Shown here piece after piece: positions 22,477 through 40,466 of a DNA stretch of 64,000 nucleotides; within the stretch, counting starts at the first letter, position 1; every line of letters begins with the position of its first letter. Under the pieces are notes generated by a model. It was given only the letters and a program-made list of their open reading frames with translations, did not search any database and was not told the DNA's origin. Source of the stretch: Nephrocerus scutellatus (Eukaryota; Arthropoda; Insecta; Diptera; Pipunculidae); the NCBI GenBank assembly GCA_947095585.1, contig OX352763.1, forward strand, positions 48,175,981 through 48,239,980. Reading direction: 5' to 3'. Made by a program: the position numbers and the translations under genes.

Positions 22477-23408
22477 TTATTGATTTCTTTTAGTCAAAAT
22501 GTTGAGTATCTTCTGTTGCCATTCTTTGTTCTCTGCATGCCATTCTTTGTTCTTTGCATGCCTTTCTTTGTTCTCTGCATGCCTGTTTTCCTTCGCATTC
22601 TCTTTCATCCTAAGCCTTTCCAGTTTACCTCTTTCTTTCAACTCCATCATCTCCTTCTCCTTTTTGAACTTAAGTTTACGATTTAGTAATCTTTCTTTCA
22701 CTAATATTTTCTTATTGTTGTTTATATGAGATGAAGCTGGTGGTAGTGGATGACCCCTGAGAAGGCGAAATCGGAACACCATCGGTACCGGGAATTGACA
22801 CGTCAATTAAGGATTCAAGCAATTCTTTGGAATTAATATTTTCTGGAAGTTCTTGTCGTCATTTCTTATTGTTATTTAGATGAGATGAAGCTGAAGTGGA
22901 TAACCCCTGAAATGGCGAAATCAGAACACAATCGGTACCGGGAATTGACACGTCAAACAATTCTTTGGAATTAACATTTTCTGGAAGTTCTTGTCTATCT
23001 ATCCCAACAGAACGTGCCAGTGATTCAGAGCTTTCCGGTGGTACATTAACGTATCCATAAATCTCATCCATGAGTTCCATATATGGAGCTATGACTGGTA
23101 CAGCACCAGTGCGATTGTTACTATCAATGGCAGACTTATAAGCATTTTTAAGCGTTTTTAATTTATTTCTTATTTCTTCGGAGGTAAACAGTACTTCCTG
23201 TAAATATAATAGAAAAGCAACTACAGCGTAAACTTATAAATTGATAAATATATTGTAACGTACTGAAACGCCGCAAGAAGTCAAATCCTCTACTAAGTTA
23301 TCGTAAACATATTTTCTTTTTTTCATATGAGTAAATTCTTCTTTTCTGTTGTTGACAAATACTAACAATGTTTTCGTTTCAGTCCTATTCCATGTCCTTC
23401 TTGAAGCA
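22477..23408 (-). pseudogene. Harbinger Myb/SANT-like partner protein, broken by a tandem duplication
   Basis: Minus-strand exons 23408-23265 and 23197-22859 are joined by a GT-AG intron in phase. The first has the trihelix/SANT pattern (SRRTWNRTETKTLLVFVNNR, KKRKYVYDNLVEDLTSCGV). The second continues with SEEIRNKLKTLKNAYKSAID and an acidic Ser/Pro linker. In Harbinger elements this protein binds the TIRs and brings the transposase to the nucleus (known). A ~135-bp tandem duplication (units about 22727-22860 and 22861-22995) puts a stop after HLNNNKK. The Lys/Glu-rich coiled-coil C-terminus lies beyond it at 22727-22477 (KERLLNRKLKFKKEKEMMEL) and has 21-bp repeats encoding (EHAENK)-like units. 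The first coding exon upstream was not found. Confidence 0.7.
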
Positions 23409-24079
23409 CTGTATTCATAAGAACAATTAAATATATTTATATAAATTTTATATAATGTATATATTGAATCTGAATCGAGGTATATAACTTTTACATAATG
23501 CATATACATTATTTTATTGTATTTCAGAAGGAAGAATTAAGAAATTTAATTCAGTTCGGTCGCGCGATGTGGAAGAAACGATTTCAAAGTGGTTTCGCTA
23601 TGTTAAAGACCGCATACGTCGGAAGCAAACGAAATGTTAAGGTTACCTAAAATTATTATATCAATCATTACAATAAAGTACAAAATAAGATAATATTATT
23701 TGTTTTATTTATATAATAATATATGAAGGAACAGCACTTAAAATAAATTTTTACGTAAACGTAGCACTTAAATTACTTAAAAACGTTACATTTTAAGGAG
23801 CCGTAAACCTTACGTTTTCGTGACATCAAATACGACCAACTTTATACACACTAATACATACGAAACACTGCGTAAATTTGTTTCACTTCTCTTGTGACAA
23901 AAGTGCGGCAACGTACCGCAAACGTAGCGTGAAAACGTACCGTTTACGACATTTACGTTTATTACGTGGTTGGCCGGGAGGGTAGCTGCCAAACAGCAGG
24001 TTTTCACAATTCCAAAGAAGGAATTCGACAGTGCAATTGTTGTTGTTCCTCGGAATATAAAATACGGCTATAGCTAATA

Positions 24080-24217
24080 GCTGTATTTTATTGGAATCCG
24101 AATAAGGAATTCAAATGTCAAAACCAGCCAAAAAGCAGGTTTTCAAAATACAAAGAAGGAATTCGACAGTGCAATTGTTGTTATAATTCCTTATTCCTCG
24201 GCATATAAAATACGGCT
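24080..24217. mobile_element. Short palindromic MITE, second copy
   Basis: Left arm AGCTGTATTTTATTGGAATC, right arm ending GGCATATAAAATACGGCT. The interior carries GAATTCGACAGTGCAATTGT as in the Harbinger ends. It abuts the right end of the 19974-24076 element almost directly. Confidence 0.75.
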
Positions 24218-24417
24218 GACATTAGCTGTTCGAAATTCCAAATAAAATAATGCCGATGTTGATGATGTGAAACAATGAGATAACTTGTACAGTGAGAGCG
24301 AGAGGTAAACGAGATAGTTGTACTAATTGCACACAAAAATACAAAATACATGTTCAGAAAACCCAATACCAATAACCAATAGGATAAAACAATAATAAAT
24401 AAAAATTAATTTTAAAA

Positions 24418-30925
<6,508 letters not shown>

Positions 30926-31064
30926 TGATTGCGCTCTTTTTAATGGTTGTTTTCATTTAATCTATATAAATAGCTGATGATCTGACAATCCACCTACTGA
31001 CTGAATCAGTTCTTTAGTTTTTAAGAATCACGTTTTCAATTGAAAAAACAGCCCATAAAAATTT

Positions 31065-31330
31065 AAATTTTTTCTTGTAAATTCTCTAATCGGAGATACA
31101 TATGTGTAAAAAATTTGAAGAAAGTCGGGTACATTTTAAAAAAAAATTGTGTGGGTGCCCCTCGACCCCGTGACCCGATCACTTCTAAATTTTTAAAAAA
31201 AGTGTTGTCCATCGGAGATACACATGCGTATAAAATTTGATGAAAATCGGTTTAATTTTAAAAAATATTTGTATGGGAGCCCCCCGAGGCCCGAGGACCC
31301 CAAATTTTTATACAAAGTGTTGCTATCGTA
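31065..31330 (+). repeat. ~120-bp dispersed tandem repeat, locus 2
   Basis: Two to three units: AATCGGAGATACATATGTGT and ATCGGAGATACACATGCGT, each followed by AAAATTTGATGAAAATCGG-like DNA and a GC-rich block (GGGAGCCCCCCGAGGCCCGA). It runs straight into the SINE at 31333. Confidence 0.75.
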
Positions 31331-31332
31331 CC

Positions 31333-31570
31333 ATTTGTGTTGTGCATGTATATTTTTCACACAAATAAAAGGGACCTACAATTCAATGCCTTATCCGAAC
31401 GGCGAATTGAGAAGCTTTTCGTGACAAATTATTACTCTCGGACGTTTGTCAGACATTCGCGAGAGGTGGGACCGTGAAAAATACTTTGGGTGTTACTGGG
31501 ATTCGAATCACGAACCTTCTCCTCAGAAGTCCACTTATCTACTCTACTTATCTACTAGGCCTTGGCGCCC
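31333..31570 (-). mobile_element. tRNA-derived SINE, copy 1
   Basis: On the minus strand the element starts GGGCGCCAAGGCC and has a tRNA-like head with a box B GATTCGAATCC (31498-31508) and GGACTTCTGAGG resembling an anticodon arm. A ~170-bp body follows, ending ...CACAACACAAATGG. The same sequence recurs at 49601-49834. The A-box region here is altered by an extra GTAGATAA-type duplication. Confidence 0.75.
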
Positions 31571-32789
31571 ACTCGAAGTTAATGTAGAGGATTTAAAAAG
31601 CAAACAAATTTACCTCTTTATCTAACACTGACTTAAATACCCGGATTTGCCCGGCTGCCACAACCCTACTGACTACCACCCACTATATAAAACAAAACTA
31701 ATGGGAATGATAATGACGCCTGAAACTTTAAGCTTGCAGAAAGTTTACGATTGTGTTTTTTGTTCCGTAGCGGGTACAGTGCTAGATCAAAGAAGATGTC
31801 AAGTGTCTTTAAATTTTCCATTTTTTCGGTTTTGGCAATTACACAGGGAGAAGCCCACTAGTACATACATGTATATCACATGCCGATATGTTTATTTTTT
31901 ATACATGTATTCTAAGAAAGCAGTAAATTTTGTCGTTTTATGGAAAAATTTAGCTAAATTAGTTAAATAAAATTTAGTTAAATAACTTTTGAATTCGGTC
32001 CAGTAAAAACAAACTAACACTATATGATATGTATATCGGCTGTCCCAGAAAGAATGGATAAACCTGAAACACCTCAAAGTAAAGCTATTGGGCGCTAAAA
32101 ATAAAATACAAAAAAATATATTTTGCAGCTAGTACCTAAGATACTTGCCCTTATTTTCAAACTACTTTGCGTTTCTGTATACCACAGCTACAAATAAAAG
32201 AAAACCATCGCTTTTTCGGTACTATAATATTCTTCATGGAATGGAGTCAATTTTAATCATGAAATGTGGTAAATATTTGTTTTTGTAAAAGTTCGCGAAT
32301 GTGAATGATAAAAACCACACTGCCAGCATTAGAATAAAAATGCTTATCAAAAATATGCTGTTTCAGTGGTTTTCAAAAACAATCTATATTATAATTGTCT
32401 CTCGGACTCACTCACGCATGAACACACCATTGTGATTCTAAAACTGTATTAAAATAAGAGTATTCTAATTCAGTGATTTACAGACATTTAACCGAGGCAT
32501 AAACTATAATGGGAGCAACTCTTTCAATTGTAACGTTTGTACTCGGGTGACGCTCGCCGGCTTACCCAGGGTTCTTCTCCTCTTCTACCGTGTTACAAAT
32601 TGTTTTTTTTTCCTTATTAATTCGTTTTTGTTGGTATTTTGGTTTTTGTCTTTATTATTTGTTCTTCTTTTCTTTTCTTCTCTTCTTGAGATTTAATACT
32701 AAGTTACATTCTTTTCAAGTGTTTAAACTAATAATAACTACTTATTTATACCTAATTATATATATATATACCTAAACCTACGTATAGAG
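31571..32789. other. Non-coding DNA after Atg5 exon 5
   Basis: Searched for the missing C-terminal Atg5 exon without success. AT-rich, with a T-rich stretch at 32600-32690 and (TA)n at 32757-32770. No mobile element recognised. Confidence 0.35.
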
Positions 32790-33235
32790 GTATTCGCCTA
32801 TATAGGATATTGGCGCATCCAATACCCTATACCACAGTCGGACTTCGCAGTCGACTGAAAAGAACTGGCTATAGTGGGGAAACACAGACTGAAGTCACAT
32901 ATTCCCCGCTATATGCGATTGACCATAATGGGCTTTAATGAGGAAGAAGCGATAAAATCTACTCACTTCCCATCAAGTGCGATGCCGGCCAGTAGACTAT
33001 GTCGCCAGTAAGGAAAAGCGATAAAATCCACTTATCCCTTACAAGCCCACGAGGACTTTCGGCAGAACATACCATCAGTGACGAAAAGGCGATAAAATCT
33101 ACTTATTTCGCACTGTGGGTATTGCTTGTCGACTTCCAGCCAGGGTGCAATCTGTTAGTAAGAGAAGGCGATAAAATCTACTTATCTCTTAATAAAATAT
33201 TACACGAGCTGCGTTATATGTATAGGGTTCAGTAG
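32790..33235. repeat. Array of stem-loops with a shared loop sequence
   Basis: Four units carry the loop GCGATAAAATCTACTTA (one with CTCA, one with CCACTTA) at 32949, 33018, 33089 and 33168. Each is flanked by arms that pair with each other but differ between units: GAGGAAG/CTTCCCATC, GTAAGGAA/TCCCTTAC, CAGTGACGAAA/TTTCGCACTG, TAGTAAGAGA/TCTCTTAATA. Three more hairpins precede them (ATATTGG/CCAATA near 32810; AGTCG/CGACT near 32837; TATAGTGGGGAA/TTCCCCGCTATA near 32871-32918). Not a known element to me. Confidence 0.7.
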
Positions 33236-33309
33236 ATTACTGTTCCCTTCAAAAGGTGTTCGTGTAGAACGTTGAGAGACTCTAACCACTTTCAGTGTAT
33301 ACACCGGAC

Positions 33310-33745
33310 CTAAGGCCTCACTCCAAAAACTTTACAAGAACTGTTGTCTATCGGAGGTACACATGTGTATTAAATTTGAAGAAAATCGGGTTAATTTTTT
33401 TAAAAAAAGTTATGGGGCCCCACGAACCCGGGCTCGGGGTCTCCAAATTTTTTACCAAAAGTGTTGTCTATCGGAGGTACACATGTGTATTAAATTTGAA
33501 GGAAAATCGGGTTAATTTTTCTAAAAAAAGTTATGGGGCCCCACGAACCCGGGCCCGGGGTCTCCAAATTTTTTACAAAAAGTGTTGTCTATCGGAGATA
33601 CACATGTGTATTAAATTTGAAGAAAATCGAGTAAAATTTTGTAAAATATTTGTATGGGAGACCCCGAGGTCCGAGGGGCCCCAAATTTTAATAGAAAGTA
33701 TTGTCACATGTGTGCAAAATTTCAATAAAATCGGGCCTTGGGAAG
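33310..33745 (+). repeat. ~120-bp dispersed tandem repeat, locus 3 (best preserved)
   Basis: Three-plus units in direct order; the word TCGGAGGTACACATGTGTAT starts at 33351 and 33471, and its counterpart at 33592 (steps of 120 and 121 bp). Because 120 is a multiple of 3, one frame reads through repeatedly as CLSEIHMCIKFEENRV-like peptides. GC-rich blocks such as GGGGCCCCACGAACCCGGG separate the AT-rich ones. Confidence 0.85.
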
Positions 33746-33807
33746 TGGGTTAAAAATTTATCGCAAGATTCCATGACACACAAATCTACAAATCCACAAA
33801 CAAACGG

Positions 33808-34096
33808 GCAAGTGAAGTTAATATAGAGAATTTAAAAATCCGAGTCAATGCCGGGGTATGAACTCGACAACTAGAGATTTCTAGCCCATAGCTCTCCTCT
33901 GGTGCTTTTGACTCACTTGAGTAAACCAGGAATATCTCTTAATATCAACGCCTAGTAGCATGCCTGTTGAATGAGTTATTCTGCTGCATGCTTACTACGC
34001 TGATATTCTAACTGGTTACTCAAGCACTTTATTTTGAAAATTTATACGTAGTTACATTGTTTTTAAATTCTCTATATTAACTTCGCGTGCACGTGG
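33808..34096. repeat. Inverted-repeat-bounded element
   Basis: The left end GAAGTTAATATAGAGAATTT (33816) and its inverse AAATTCTCTATATTAACTTC (34064) bound 290 bp. The interior contains a possible tRNA-like stretch on the minus strand (GAGTTCATACCCCGGC) and a palindrome TAGTAGCATGC...GCATGCTTACTA. The same end word occurs at about 31574 and 36306. Confidence 0.45.
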
Positions 34097-34134
34097 CTGG
34101 CTGGTCAGATTTTCTGATCAATTTTTAACCCACT

Positions 34135-35205
34135 TCCCATAGACCGATTTTATTGAAATTTTGCACACTATTTGAGGCCCCTCGGACCTCGGGTTCGGGG
34201 GGCTCCCATACAAATATTTTACAAAATTTTATCCGATTTTCTTTAAATTTTGTACACATGTGTGTCTTCGATGGAAAACACTTTTGTAGTGATCGGCCCA
34301 CTAGGGACCCCCATATAAATTTTTTAAATATCGCTATATCGCATCAGATCATGGCAAAGTCTGAGCTCTGTGCTTTGTGTGCAGCGCAGTTCGATGCCGC
34401 TGCGTCATTTGGTGGATGATTTTGCCACAAAACGAGCACGCAGTGTGTGTGTGTGTGTGTGTGTGTATCGCCGATTAGAGAATTTACAAGAAAAATTTTA
34501 ATTTTTAAATTCTCTATATCCCACTTGCCCGTGGCTGGCTGGCCGTGGCTGGCTGGCTGGCTGGCCAGGGCAAGTGGGATATAGAGAATTTAAAAATTAA
34601 AATTTTCTTGCCATAGACCGATTTTATTGAAATTTTGCACACTATTTGAGGCCCTTCGGACCTCGGGTTCGGGGGGCTCCCATACAAATATTTTACAAAA
34701 TTTTATCCGATTTTCTTTAAATTTTGTACACATGTGTGTCTTCGATGGAAAACACTTTTGTAGTGATCGGCCCACTAGGGACCCCCATATAAAATTTTTA
34801 AATATCGCTATATCGCATCAGATCATGGCAAAGTCTGAGCTCTGTGCTTTGTGTGCAGCGCAGTTCGATGCCGCTGCGTCATTTGGTGGATGATTTTGCC
34901 ACAAAACGAGCACGCAGTGTGTGTGTGTGTGTGTGTGTGTATCGCCGATTAGAGAATTTACAAGAAAAATTTTAATTTTTAAATTCTCTATATCCCACTT
35001 GGCCGTGGCTGGCTGGCCGTGGCTGGCTGGCTGGCTGGCTAGCTGGCTGGCTGGCTGGCCGTGGCTGGCTGGCTGGCTGGCCAGGGTGGATGATTGTGCC
35101 ACAAAACGAGCACGCAGTGTGTGTGTGTGTGTGTGTGTGTATCGCCGATTAGAGAATTTACAAGAAAAATTTTAATTTTTAAATTCTCTATATCCCACTT
35201 GCCCG

Positions 35206-35273
<68 letters not shown>

Positions 35274-35280
35274 CAAATCT
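34135..35280. repeat. Nested segmental tandem duplication with microsatellites
   Basis: A ~474-bp segment (from TTTTATTGAAATTTTGCACAC at 34150) is repeated at 34624 and in part at 35100-35280. Each segment comprises a minus-oriented ~120-bp repeat unit, the word CATCAGATCATGGCAAAGTC, a (GT)n run after CACGCAGTG, and a hairpin made of AGAGAATTTACAAG...AAATTCTCT. It closes with a (CTGG)n tract, which is longest at 35207-35271. Near-identity between the first two segments points to recent duplication. Confidence 0.85.
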
Positions 35281-35284
35281 TGTG

Positions 35285-35545
35285 ATCAATTTTTAACCCA
35301 CTTCCTACAGCCTGATTTTATTGAAATGTAACATTGAAATTGCACACATGTATATCTCCCAAGACAACACTTTCTATTAAAATTTGAGGCCCCTCGGGCC
35401 GCGGGGTCGGGGGGCTCTCATACAAATATTTTACAAAATGTACCCGATTTTCTTTAAATTTTGTACACATGTGTGTCTCCGATGGAAAACACTTTTTGGA
35501 AAAATTTGGAGCGATCGACCCCAATATACAATTTTTAAATATCGC
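35285..35545 (-). repeat. ~120-bp dispersed tandem repeat, locus 6
   Basis: Minus-oriented units (CGATTTTCTTTAAATTTTGTA, CACATGTGTGTCTCCGATGG) following CAATTTTTAACCCACTTCC. That word also borders the same repeat at 34115 and, inverted, at 33744. Confidence 0.7.
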
Positions 35546-35649
35546 TATATCTCATCAGATCACGGCAAAGTCTGAGGTCTGTGCTTTGTGAGCAGCGCTG
35601 TTCGCTGCCGCTGCGTCATTTGTGAATGATTTTGCCACAAAACGAGCAC

Positions 35650-36324
<675 letters not shown>

Positions 36325-37569
36325 TTGCTTTCGGATTCGAAATTAAATAAAAGGCTCAAGATCGGAAGTACCCATCAACCACCTATCAAAAATCCTGACG
36401 ATACCTTGCCTAGAACATGCAAGGACATATCGAAAACACTAGCTGAATACAACCTTCACCAATGCAATTATGGACAGAATATTTTACTCCCACAAAATAA
36501 CACAACTACAAGCACAGGAAATTAAGAGAATATCCACCAGAGAAATAAAATATCACTTCAAATATAGACTAAATCATAAAAAATCTGCGGATATGATATG
36601 ATAACTGCGAAATTATTAAAATATTTACCTGACAATGCCATTATACAGGGTTTCCCTAATTCGCGCACAATAATTTGGGAAATGATATTCTAGGAAACAA
36701 ATCGCTCTACAGTAAGGGTCCATCTCCAATGTTGACATCATTTATCGGGGATTTAAGAAAAAGCTTACTTTGGTGTACGCTGACCCAGGTTAACGGAAAT
36801 TCCTCTGTCAATACTAATGGTAGAAACTTCGTTAACGACTTTATTTTTAGAAAAAATACTAGCCTTTTTAACTGCGTTGATATCTTATTTGAGTCCAACT
36901 TCTATACCGGTTCCAGTTTTCTAGCCCATGCTAATTTTTGACTTTAAAGTCAATTTTCTCCAGTTTTATTACTTTTTTCTTATGAACGTAACATTAATAA
37001 AAATAAAAATCAATAACAACTGATGAGCATTTAGAGCGCCACGAGTATTGCGGTTGAATTCAAGGAGAGGTGGCATGCAGCTGGCTATTTCTCTTGAGCA
37101 CCGCTGGTAGAAGAAACAATAAAACAGTGACAAGCAGGAAACGTTCCTGCGGTGTTCACTAACGTATCTCCGGAGTCAGAAATAGCGAATAAAAAAATCG
37201 CTGTCTGTCTGTCCGTGTCCACTCTACAGCCCAGACGGCTGAACTTATCGGCATGAATTCATATTAAGCTTTTTACTTAAATTGTGAGGGGCCAGAGCTT
37301 TTGCAAATAACTCAAACACTTTGGAGAAATCTGTTAGGTGTTCTGAAAAAAAATTGAAAAAAAAAATTAAATATACAATTACCGAAGTTTCCGGCCCCGT
37401 CCGTAAAAGAAAGTGTCCACACTTCCGTTTTTTTAATTTTACCTGCTGCAGGTTTTCCCAAGTGGAAGTCGCTTATAACGACGGTGAATGGACCTATTTA
37501 TTGTTATTGTTGGTGGGCTGAAAAGCCGTGTGCACTGCGACCTTAAGGGCTATTGTGCGTCCCAGATGT

Positions 37570-40466
37570 CTACCACATTTTGTGGTGCCCATGTCCTTTT
37601 ATAAATGCCAATATATCCGCCAGGTCGATAGGTCTGGCATTCTGCCATAGAACTGTGTGAGCCTTGATGTATCGAAGTCTTTTCCGGGTGAGGGCATCAC
37701 ATATAAATAGTATGTGTTCTGGCTTCTCCTCTGCCTCGCCGCAAAAGCGGCAGCGATCTGTCTGAGATTTTCCCATTTTTGTTAAGTGGCCATTAAATGG
37801 ACCATGTCCTGTGATGTACCAGACAAGGGATCTCAGTGTTTGTCGGTTTAGCTTGAGTGCTTTGTTTATATTTTTGATGTTGTATTTGAGAAGTTTTTTG
37901 GTTTGTTTCATCGTAATTGATGATTCCCATTCAGCCTCGATGGCGTTGTTTGCCCACTCTTTTATCTTATTTTTGAGGTGGCTCTTGCTGAAGGCAATGC
38001 TTGGCTCGGGGCCAGTGAAGGTCACTTCCACGCCTGCTCTTGCGCAGAGGTCTGCTGTCTCGTTCCCATAAATGCCTGAATGGCCTGGGGACCACATAAG
38101 GTTGACCTTGTTGGTTTTTGCCAGTTCGTTTAGGTGGCAGTAGCAGCTCCACGTTGTTTTTGAACTGAAAACCGGGCCTTTTAGCGCCGGTAAAGCGGCC
38201 TGACTATCGGAGATCATATAGATCTCGGTTCTTCTATATTTTCTCTTTATGCATTCTAGTGAGCAGACGTCTAGTGCTGTTGTATCTGCCTGGAAAACGG
38301 TTGGGGATTTTCCTAGGGGTATTCGTAATTTGAGTCTGGGTCCGAATACCCCTCCCCCTGTTCCTGAGTTCGTTTTGGATCCATCTGTGTACCAGATAGA
38401 TGCATGATTGGGGAGGTTATTTATGATATTTCCAACTTGATTACGGTCCGGTACTTTTACTGAGAAGTTCCTTTGGAAATTAGTTGTTTTTATTATTGAG
38501 TCTGATTGGAGGACGAATTCGCTTCCCAAATTGATTTTTGCGATGATGCTTGTATGTCCTGGTCTATTGACTTTGAGTTGGTTGGTTACCTTGAGTGAAA
38601 TGGCTCTTGCTCCCGCCTCACTTTTGATGTGTAAGTGAAGAGTATTTTTTCTAGTGCTGCTGATGGCTCCTGTTGTATTAATCTTTGAATTTTACTGAGT
38701 TTTGAGCGTGTTTTCCACTGCTCTGTTTTTGGCCACCATATCAGGGCTGCGTAAGTGAGCCTGATAATGCTTTGGTATAGCCATAGAGTAACTTGCGGGT
38801 TTGCTCCCCACGTTTTACTGAACATGCGTTGGCAAGTGAAGTAAGCTTTGTTAGCTTTGTTGGTGATGTATGATATGTGGGAGTTCCATGTTAGTTTTTG
38901 GTCAAACATTACCCCCAGGTATTTTGCTTCAAACATTATTTGGAGTATTTTACCTTGGAATCTTAGGGCGGGAAGAGTTGTTCTCCTTCTTTTGTGAAAA
39001 CGGTGCATACGATTTTATCTGGGTTGACACTTAGGTCTACCTCCCGGCACCATTCGTTTACTATTTTGAGAGCTAATTGCATGCGCTCTGTTATCGTGCT
39101 TTCGAATTTGCCTCGAACCAATAGGACTAGATCATCCGCATAGCCAATATTTGTGATAAGATTATTCTTAAGCCTGTCGAGCAACTGATCCATCACCAGT
39201 AGCCACAAGAGTGGTGATAAAACGCCTCCTTGTAGGCAGCCTCTTGTGATCCTACCCCTTCGCATGCACATGACCCAACCTATGATAGGCAGTCAAGAGT
39301 TTCTAGTCTGTTGGATGTCAATTCACCGTTTGGTTTTTTGACTGATGCGAGTGGATTTTTATGGTCGAGAGAGAGAGAGCTTTGTGTAGTCGACATGCTG
39401 TTGGTAGTTTGTCAATACTTTCGCTAAATTCTCTCCAACTGTTCCTTTTGCTGTTTGTTAGTGCAGCGTTATATCTAGTAAGGGAGGTTCGATAGGCCGT
39501 CCAGTTGTTTGACCGTTTAGCCTTGTTGAAAAGTTTTCTGACCTCTCTTCTTTTGGCCTCGAGATCGTGGTTCCACCATGGAACATCTCTCGTGCCTCTG
39601 ACTCGTACTGCGGGGCAGCTTGTATGGTAGGCATTTATGATTGCCTCGGTAAGGTCGTTAGCAGTGATGTCTAATTCTGCAATTGTTCAAATTGGGTTAC
39701 TGAAGCCTGTTAGGTTAGCTTGGAGTGTGTCTTAAAAGACTTGCCAGTTAATGTGTTTAGGGGTTCTTATTTGAGATTGAACCCTGTGGGGTGTTTCGAT
39801 ATTGTAATTGATATACATGTGATCGGAGAATGATGCCTCTTTCATTACGTGCCAGTTTTGGATCGTGCTGGCCGTTCCTGCGTCTGACAGGGTAAGGTAC
39901 AGTACCTTTCTCCTGATGGCGTTTATGAAGGTTGCATAATTCCCCACATTATTTATAATAATATTTTTTGTTAAGCAATAGTTTAGCAGTTGCTCACCTC
40001 TTGTGTTTGTGTCGGTGCTTCCCCAGACTGTGTGGTGAGAATTTACATCGCATCCGATCACGAATCTCTGTCTGTGAGCTATGCAGTATTCTGCAAAGCT
40101 CTGTGTTATTTCCTGAGGGGGGTCTTCTTCTTCTCCCGGGAAGTAGGCAACGGCAAAATTGATGGTGCTCTTGCTTCCGGTGTTAATGGGCGTCTCTAGG
40201 GAGATCGCGGCTAGGTCTCTGGAAATAAATTGATTTAGGGAGTAAATGTTGAACGAGTGGCGACATAGGATTGCTGTCCTTGGTCTTTCGTTCCCTTTGC
40301 TGTAAATCAACTTACCTATATTGTTTGGTATTCCCAGAATTTTGTCGTTTTGGGTCCATGGCTCTTGGATGAGAGCTATGTCCCAGTTTTTGGCTGCGAA
40401 GAGCAGGTATAGGTTTGCGGTGGCTGCCTTGGATTTATGCAGATTTATCTGCACGCACTTCAGCAT
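37570..40466 (-). pseudogene. I/LOA-like ORF2, endonuclease-RT-RNase H, with deletion
   Basis: Starts at 40466 (MLKCVQINLHKSKAATANLY). Endonuclease: DIALIQEPWT, FVIGCDVNSHHTVWGSTDTN, SFSDHMYINY. Linker: VPWWNHDLEAKRREVRKLFN and NSKRNSWREF. The frame then jumps to MRRGRITRGCLQGGVLSPLL and IGYADDLVLLV (catalytic Asp pair kept), so about 1 kb of RT fingers and palm is missing around 39300-39390. RNase H at 38529-37570: WYTDGSKTNSGTGGGVFG, YMISDSQAALPALKG, MWSPGHSGIYGNETADLCAR. C-terminal knuckle CRFCGEAEEKPEHILFIC. The RNase H block is uninterrupted for ~320 codons. Confidence 0.85.

Larger units (their letters stand above)
19974..24076. mobile_element. PIF/Harbinger DNA transposon, two-gene type
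   Basis: ~4.1-kb element. The left end (AGCTGTATTTTATTTGCCGA...) and right end (minus strand AGCTATAGCCGTATTTTATA...) share a ~100-bp TIR including CAACAACAATTGCACTGTCG and an AAACCTGCT-like block. It contains a HARBI1-type transposase on the plus strand (20273-21392) and, facing it, a Myb/SANT-type gene on the minus strand (22477-23408). That is the classic Harbinger pair. A clean 3-bp target duplication is not evident; the right end abuts another MITE of the same end family. The stretch 21393-22476 between the genes holds no recognised feature. Confidence 0.75.

Noticed and set aside
31647..31970. 107-codon frame as the missing Atg5 C-terminus
   Set aside because: The translation has none of the conserved Atg5 C-terminal residues.
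32949..33184. Regularly spaced GCGATAAAATCTACTTA looks like a CRISPR array
   Set aside because: Only four copies with unequal spacing, the flanks are palindromic rather than spacer-like, there are no cas genes, and the genome is eukaryotic.
33295..33753. 152-codon open frame with repeated HMCIKFEENR peptide as a gene
   Set aside because: The frame follows from the 120-bp repeat period; units elsewhere are broken and inverted, and there is no upstream promoter or splice context. Kept as a repeat, with the reading-frame question listed as a finding.
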